Origin: Actinomycetota bacterium
GTDB taxonomy: Bacteria; Actinomycetota; Actinomycetes; S36-B12; UBA10799
Reading direction: 5' to 3'
DNA length: 19,317 nt
NCBI GenBank assembly: GCA_003452655.1
Contig: DMNR01000011.1
Span: 1 to 19,317, forward strand
Under the pieces are notes generated by a model. The model did no database searches. It saw nothing but the letters and a program-made list of their open reading frames with translations, and was not told the DNA's origin. The position numbers and the translations under genes are program-made. This document shows positions 16,769 through 19,317 of this stretch, piece after piece; the first letter of the stretch is position 1; the number at the start of each line of letters is the position of its first letter.

Positions 16769-16807
16769 AAGAAACCAGGCTACTTGAGTACCCCGGGGCG
16801 GCCGGCG

Positions 16808-17605
16808 TCAGCCAATCAGGAACGGGGCCAGGACCGGCAAGCAGACAACCAGATCAGAAACCCATGGTGGGCGATGGTTGAAGGTCACGATGCTGCCGTC
16901 GAGGTGGCCCGTCGCCAGTCCGTAATGCTGAGCGACGGCCAACGGGGCAGCCACATCCCACTCATAGAAGCCGGAATCGTGGACGTAGGCATCCGCTCGT
17001 CCCGCCAAAAGCTCGCCTACCTTTGCCCCCGCTGAGCCGACATTAACGACCTCAACACCATGTTCCGTCACACCGGCATCAGCCAATTGGGCCGCGAACC
17101 TCTCCAGACCAGAACCGGCAAGTGCTGGGGGGCGTGACCGAGATACCACCAGCCGCACCGGACGGTCGCCTTCGAAGCTCGGCAATTCAGCCGGTGAATC
17201 TGCCGTCGTGCGGGTGATGCCCTGTGCTGGTAGATCGACAACCCCGACGCGAAGCCCTGAACTGTCTGCCTCGCCGCGTTCCCACAAGGCAATGTGGATT
17301 GCGAAGTCAGCGAGTCCACTTCCGAACTCGGCAGTTCCATCAAGGGGGTCAACGATCCACACTCGGTCTGCGTCGGCACGCTCGGGCTGATCAATGCCCT
17401 CTTCACTGAGCACTGAGTCGGCCGGGCGATATTCGGCGAGTTCGGCAACGATCAAGTCATGTGCGGCTCGATCGGCATCGTCCTTCAACTGCTTTCGCAG
17501 CGCCTTGTCCCCAGGTTCAATCACTCCGAATGAGGTCCGCAGTTGAACCACGAGCTCACCCGCGCGCTGTGCGACTCGCGTCGCAAGCTCAACGTCTGAT
17601 TCCAC
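16808..17605 (-). CDS. cysQ: Inositol monophosphatase-family protein, CysQ-like 3'(2'),5'-bisphosphate nucleotidase
   Basis: A 265-residue lithium-sensitive phosphatase-family enzyme. The metal-binding motifs are VLSEEG (65-70), the core DPLDGTAEF (86-94) and EWDVAAPLAVA (215-225, Asp217). CysQ-type enzymes recycle 3'-phosphoadenosine 5'-phosphate from sulfate assimilation; actinobacterial versions also act on inositol and fructose phosphates, so substrate is uncertain. The length matches mycobacterial CysQ. The GTG at 17605 has GGGAAGG eight bases before it. It sits between pth and mfd, with a nested inverted repeat in the 57-base gap after pth. The gene symbol is a family-level assignment. 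Confidence 0.85.
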   Translation of the reverse strand: MESDVELATRVAQRAGELVVQLRTSFGVIEPGDKALRKQLKDDADRAAHDLIVAELAEYRPADSVLSEEGIDQPERADADRVWIVDPLDGTAEFGSGLADFAIHIALWERGEADSSGLRVGVVDLPAQGITRTTADSPAELPSFEGDRPVRLVVSRSRPPALAGSGLERFAAQLADAGVTEHGVEVVNVGSAGAKVGELLAGRADAYVHDSGFYEWDVAAPLAVAQHYGLATGHLDGSIVTFNHRPPWVSDLVVCLPVLAPFLIG

Positions 17606-17623
17606 GGCTCTCGCCTTCCCACT

Positions 17624-17663
17624 GCGTCAGTCACCGCCTGAGGTCAGGTGATTTGGCTGACGC
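17624..17663 (-). other. Nested inverted repeat between pth and cysQ
   Basis: An outer 7-bp stem pairs GCGTCAG (17624-17630) with CTGACGC (17657-17663). Inside it lies a second hairpin, CCTGA (17637-17641) with TCAGG (17644-17648). It begins in the pth stop codon and ends 18 bases before the cysQ start. There is no U-tract, so it is not a simple intrinsic terminator. Confidence 0.45.
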
Positions 17664-18235
17664 TACTCCGAGTGATAGCGATTCTGCGCGGCTGCTAATC
17701 CGTCAGTGATGAGCGATTCGACCGCGTCGGCAGCAACTGAGACAACCGTTGGCAGTTCCCGGCGCTCGACTGAGGTGAATGCACGCAACACGTAATCGGC
17801 AGGGTCTTGCCGACCGGGCGGCCGATCAATACCCACCCTGACACGCGTGAAGTCGCCTGATCCCATTGCCTTCTTGATCGAGCGAATCCCGTTGTGCCCC
17901 CCGTCGCCGCCACCGGCCTTGAGCCGAATGGTTCCGAACGGGATATCCAGCTCATCTTGAACAACGATGATTCGGTCAACGGTGACCTTTGCGTAGTCTG
18001 CGGCAGCCTTAACGGGACCGCCCGACTCATTCATGTAGCTGCGAGACCGGAACAGCACGACTCGCTGATCACCCAGCCGAGCATCAGCAGTGTCTGCGTG
18101 CGCCCGACTGTGCTTTTTGAGCCCGACGCCAAGCCGACCGGCAAGCTCATCAACAACGAGATAGCCCACGTTGTGCCGAGTTGCGGCGTACTCCTTGCCA
18201 GGATTCCCAAGCCCGACGACGAGCCACACAGACAA
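17663..18235 (-). CDS. pth: Peptidyl-tRNA hydrolase
   Basis: A 190-residue enzyme that frees tRNA from peptidyl-tRNA dropped by ribosomes. The signature parts are VVGLGNPGKEYAATRHNVGY (7-26, with the catalytic His in RHN), RSYMNESGGPV, VQDELDIPFG (catalytic Asp region) and KAGGGDGGHNGIRSI. RVRVGIDRPPG and DPADYVL complete it; the length is standard. The start is TTG at 18235, five bases after the rplY stop; its GAGGG site lies inside the last codons of rplY. GTG two codons later is an alternative but is badly spaced. The rplY-pth pair is classic in actinobacteria and implies coupled expression. Confidence 0.96.
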   Translation of the reverse strand: MSVWLVVGLGNPGKEYAATRHNVGYLVVDELAGRLGVGLKKHSRAHADTADARLGDQRVVLFRSRSYMNESGGPVKAAADYAKVTVDRIIVVQDELDIPFGTIRLKAGGGDGGHNGIRSIKKAMGSGDFTRVRVGIDRPPGRQDPADYVLRAFTSVERRELPTVVSVAADAVESLITDGLAAAQNRYHSE

Positions 18236-18240
18236 GAGAA

Positions 18241-18828
18241 TTAGCCCTCGTCGCTCGACTCACCGGAATCGCCGACCTCTGCAGCACCAGCTTCGTCGGC
18301 GGCCTCAGAGGCTTCAGCAGCTTCTTCAGCAGCGGCTGCCTGGGCGGCAGCGGCGGCCTGTGCAGCCATCTGCTCACGAACGTTTTCAACGGCCTTGGCG
18401 AGCGCCTCATCGGTATCGAGACCCTCGTCGAGCAGTTCTCGCACAGCCATAACCAGCGTGACAGTGTCGAGCTCTTCCTCGGCGGCGAGCTTCTCGGCCT
18501 TCGCGACCGCAGCACCAACAACGAGGCGTTCGCGCACTTCCTGTGCGGAAAGAACGATCAAGTCGACGTGCTCAAGGTCTCCGCGAACCGGGTCCTTCTG
18601 AACCTGGCGGGGGGCGACGCTAAGTGCGTCTCCACCAACGTTCACTTCGAGGATGACCTGGGCCTTCTTAAGCGCGAGCATCAGTTCGTGACCGGGCAGC
18701 GAAACGTGCTGGACCTCGATGTCACCGCCATATACAACAGCTGGAACACGGCCATCGCGGCGAAGCTGGCGGGCCGCACCCTTGCCGAAATCGGAACGTG
18801 GGGCAGCGTCAATCTGAACTTTAGACAT
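18241..18828 (-). CDS. rplY: Ribosomal protein bL25 (general stress protein Ctc type)
   Basis: A 195-residue protein. Residues 1-93 are a clear bL25 domain that binds 5S rRNA: FGKGAARQLRRDGRVPAVVYGG (14-35), LPGHELMLAL and KDPVRGDLEHVDLIVLS (78-94). The rest is unusual. In Ctc-type bL25 a beta-rich domain (TL5 C-terminal type) follows; here residues 95-155 look helical and charged (EKLAAEEELDTVTLV, then ELLDEGLDTDEALAKAVENV). An Ala/Glu-rich acidic tail (157-195) completes the protein, of the sort seen in actinobacterial Ctc. The frame is open to 18873, but ATG at 18828 (MSKVQIDAAP) gives the family N-terminus. pth follows after five bases. Confidence 0.93.
   Translation of the reverse strand: MSKVQIDAAPRSDFGKGAARQLRRDGRVPAVVYGGDIEVQHVSLPGHELMLALKKAQVILEVNVGGDALSVAPRQVQKDPVRGDLEHVDLIVLSAQEVRERLVVGAAVAKAEKLAAEEELDTVTLVMAVRELLDEGLDTDEALAKAVENVREQMAAQAAAAAQAAAAEEAAEASEAADEAGAAEVGDSGESSDEG
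18245..18249 (-). promoter_or_regulatory. Ribosome site for pth inside rplY
   Basis: The minus strand reads GAGGG across the last sense codons of rplY, nine bases before the TTG at 18235. It favours TTG over the GTG two codons later as the pth start. Confidence 0.65.
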
Positions 18829-18921
18829 GTGAGTTTCTTTCTTGTCGTCGATAACGGCGTCACCGATTCGCAAATCCGAACCTGGCGCGCCCTCGCCTAG
18901 TGGTCCCCTAAGGGTAACGGT

Positions 18922-19317
18922 TCACAAGCCGCCATCATCGGGGGCACTCAATTCTCGGACACTGAATTGCCCGCCACCGGCACGCTTCGCCTCGTAGAGC
19001 GCCTCGTCTGCTGCGCTCAGGAGATCCTCGGCCTTCCACGTTCCTTCAGCCAGGCAGAGGCCAACGCTCACGGTCGGAACCCGCACCAGGTCGTTAACCC
19101 AATAGCCCCCATCAAGGACCGACACCAGCTTCTGAGCGACGTGCTGGCCCCCGTCACGGCCCTTCACTGCGTCGAGTACCACCACAAATTCGTCGCCTCC
19201 AAGCCGGGCAACCACGTCACCCGGGCGCACGCTGCTGCTGATCAACGAGGTCGCGGCACACAACACGTCGTCTCCGACCTGGTGACCAAACGAATCGTTG
19301 ATGGCCTTGAAACCGTC
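18922..19317 (-). CDS. GGDEF diguanylate cyclase, C-terminal part (cut by window edge)
   Basis: The last 131 residues of a GGDEF domain; the frame is open through the right edge. DGFKAINDSFGHQVGDDVL (1-19) is the conserved nucleotide and metal-binding block. GGDEF (40-44) is intact, so cyclic-di-GMP synthesis from GTP is expected. RPGD (31-34) stands five residues before GGDEF, exactly where the inhibitory I-site lies, so product inhibition is likely. AADEALYEAKRAGGGQFSV ends the domain, and the protein stops soon after, so GGDEF is the C-terminal domain. The N-terminal sensor part is outside the window. The gap to rplY is 93 bases, so it is probably a separate transcription unit. Confidence 0.93.
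   Translation of the reverse strand, partial: DGFKAINDSFGHQVGDDVLCAATSLISSSVRPGDVVARLGGDEFVVVLDAVKGRDGGQHVAQKLVSVLDGGYWVNDLVRVPTVSVGLCLAEGTWKAEDLLSAADEALYEAKRAGGGQFSVRELSAPDDGGL

Noticed and set aside
16791..16798. CCCCGGGG palindrome in the mfd leader
   Set aside because: An 8-base G+C palindrome without loop or repeats is expected by chance in this composition.
18181..18900. Plus-strand frame (239 codons) opposite rplY and pth
   Set aside because: Antisense to two real genes; Ser/Gly/Leu-rich mirror of the Ala/Glu tail of bL25.

Overview
The window is a stretch of bacterial chromosome of intermediate-to-high G+C. It most resembles an actinobacterium (Actinomycetota). The evidence is the gene order rplY-pth ... 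mfd ... mazG ... eno-ftsB/divIC-DUF501-ppx, which is the arrangement I know from Mycobacterium (the pth-rplY and mfd-mazG-lpqU-eno-divIC-DUF501-ppx1 loci). Frequent GTG starts, lipobox and Tat lipoprotein signals, a GAP/Sap-type membrane protein and the DUF501 protein point the same way. The genus cannot be fixed from the sequence; an uncultured lineage is possible.

Layout. Nearly all genes are on the minus strand, so read from the right. The right edge (18922-19317) cuts a GGDEF diguanylate cyclase. Next come rplY (bL25), pth and a cysQ-type phosphatase (16808-18828), then mfd (13229-16768). A small unrecognised plus-strand gene (12789-13232) converges on mfd and shares its stop-codon tetranucleotide. 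A leader region without genes (12453-12788) follows. Then comes a minus-strand run: SurA_N lipoprotein, mazG, a DMFase-beta-like Tat lipoprotein, eno, ftsB/divIC, DUF501, ppx/gppA, a double-ACT GcvR-like gene, peptide deformylase and tRNA-Leu(UAA) (4957-12452). One apparently leaderless plus-strand membrane-protein gene (4432-4950) lies beside the tRNA. It is divergent from a second minus-strand group: BI-1/YccA, metallo-beta-lactamase-fold hydrolase, SGNH hydrolase, a small unknown protein, a GAP/Sap-like membrane protein and an FAD monooxygenase cut by the left edge (1-4204).

Function. The right and centre are mainly housekeeping: translation quality control (pth, bL25, pdf, tRNA), transcription-coupled repair (mfd), nucleotide sanitation (mazG, cysQ), glycolysis (eno), division (ftsB) and polyphosphate/ppGpp metabolism (ppx). 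The left group has an envelope or lipid flavour: a membrane-anchored esterase-like SGNH protein, a Sap-like membrane protein and an FAD oxygenase with short intergenic gaps. That joint role is inference.

I see no CRISPR array, insertion sequence, prophage, toxin-antitoxin pair or obvious defence system. The least ordinary items are the DMFase-like Tat lipoprotein in the slot where mycobacteria carry lpqU, a bL25 whose C-terminal half does not look like the usual CTC/TL5 beta domain, the orphan plus-strand gene next to mfd, and the leaderless membrane-protein gene.
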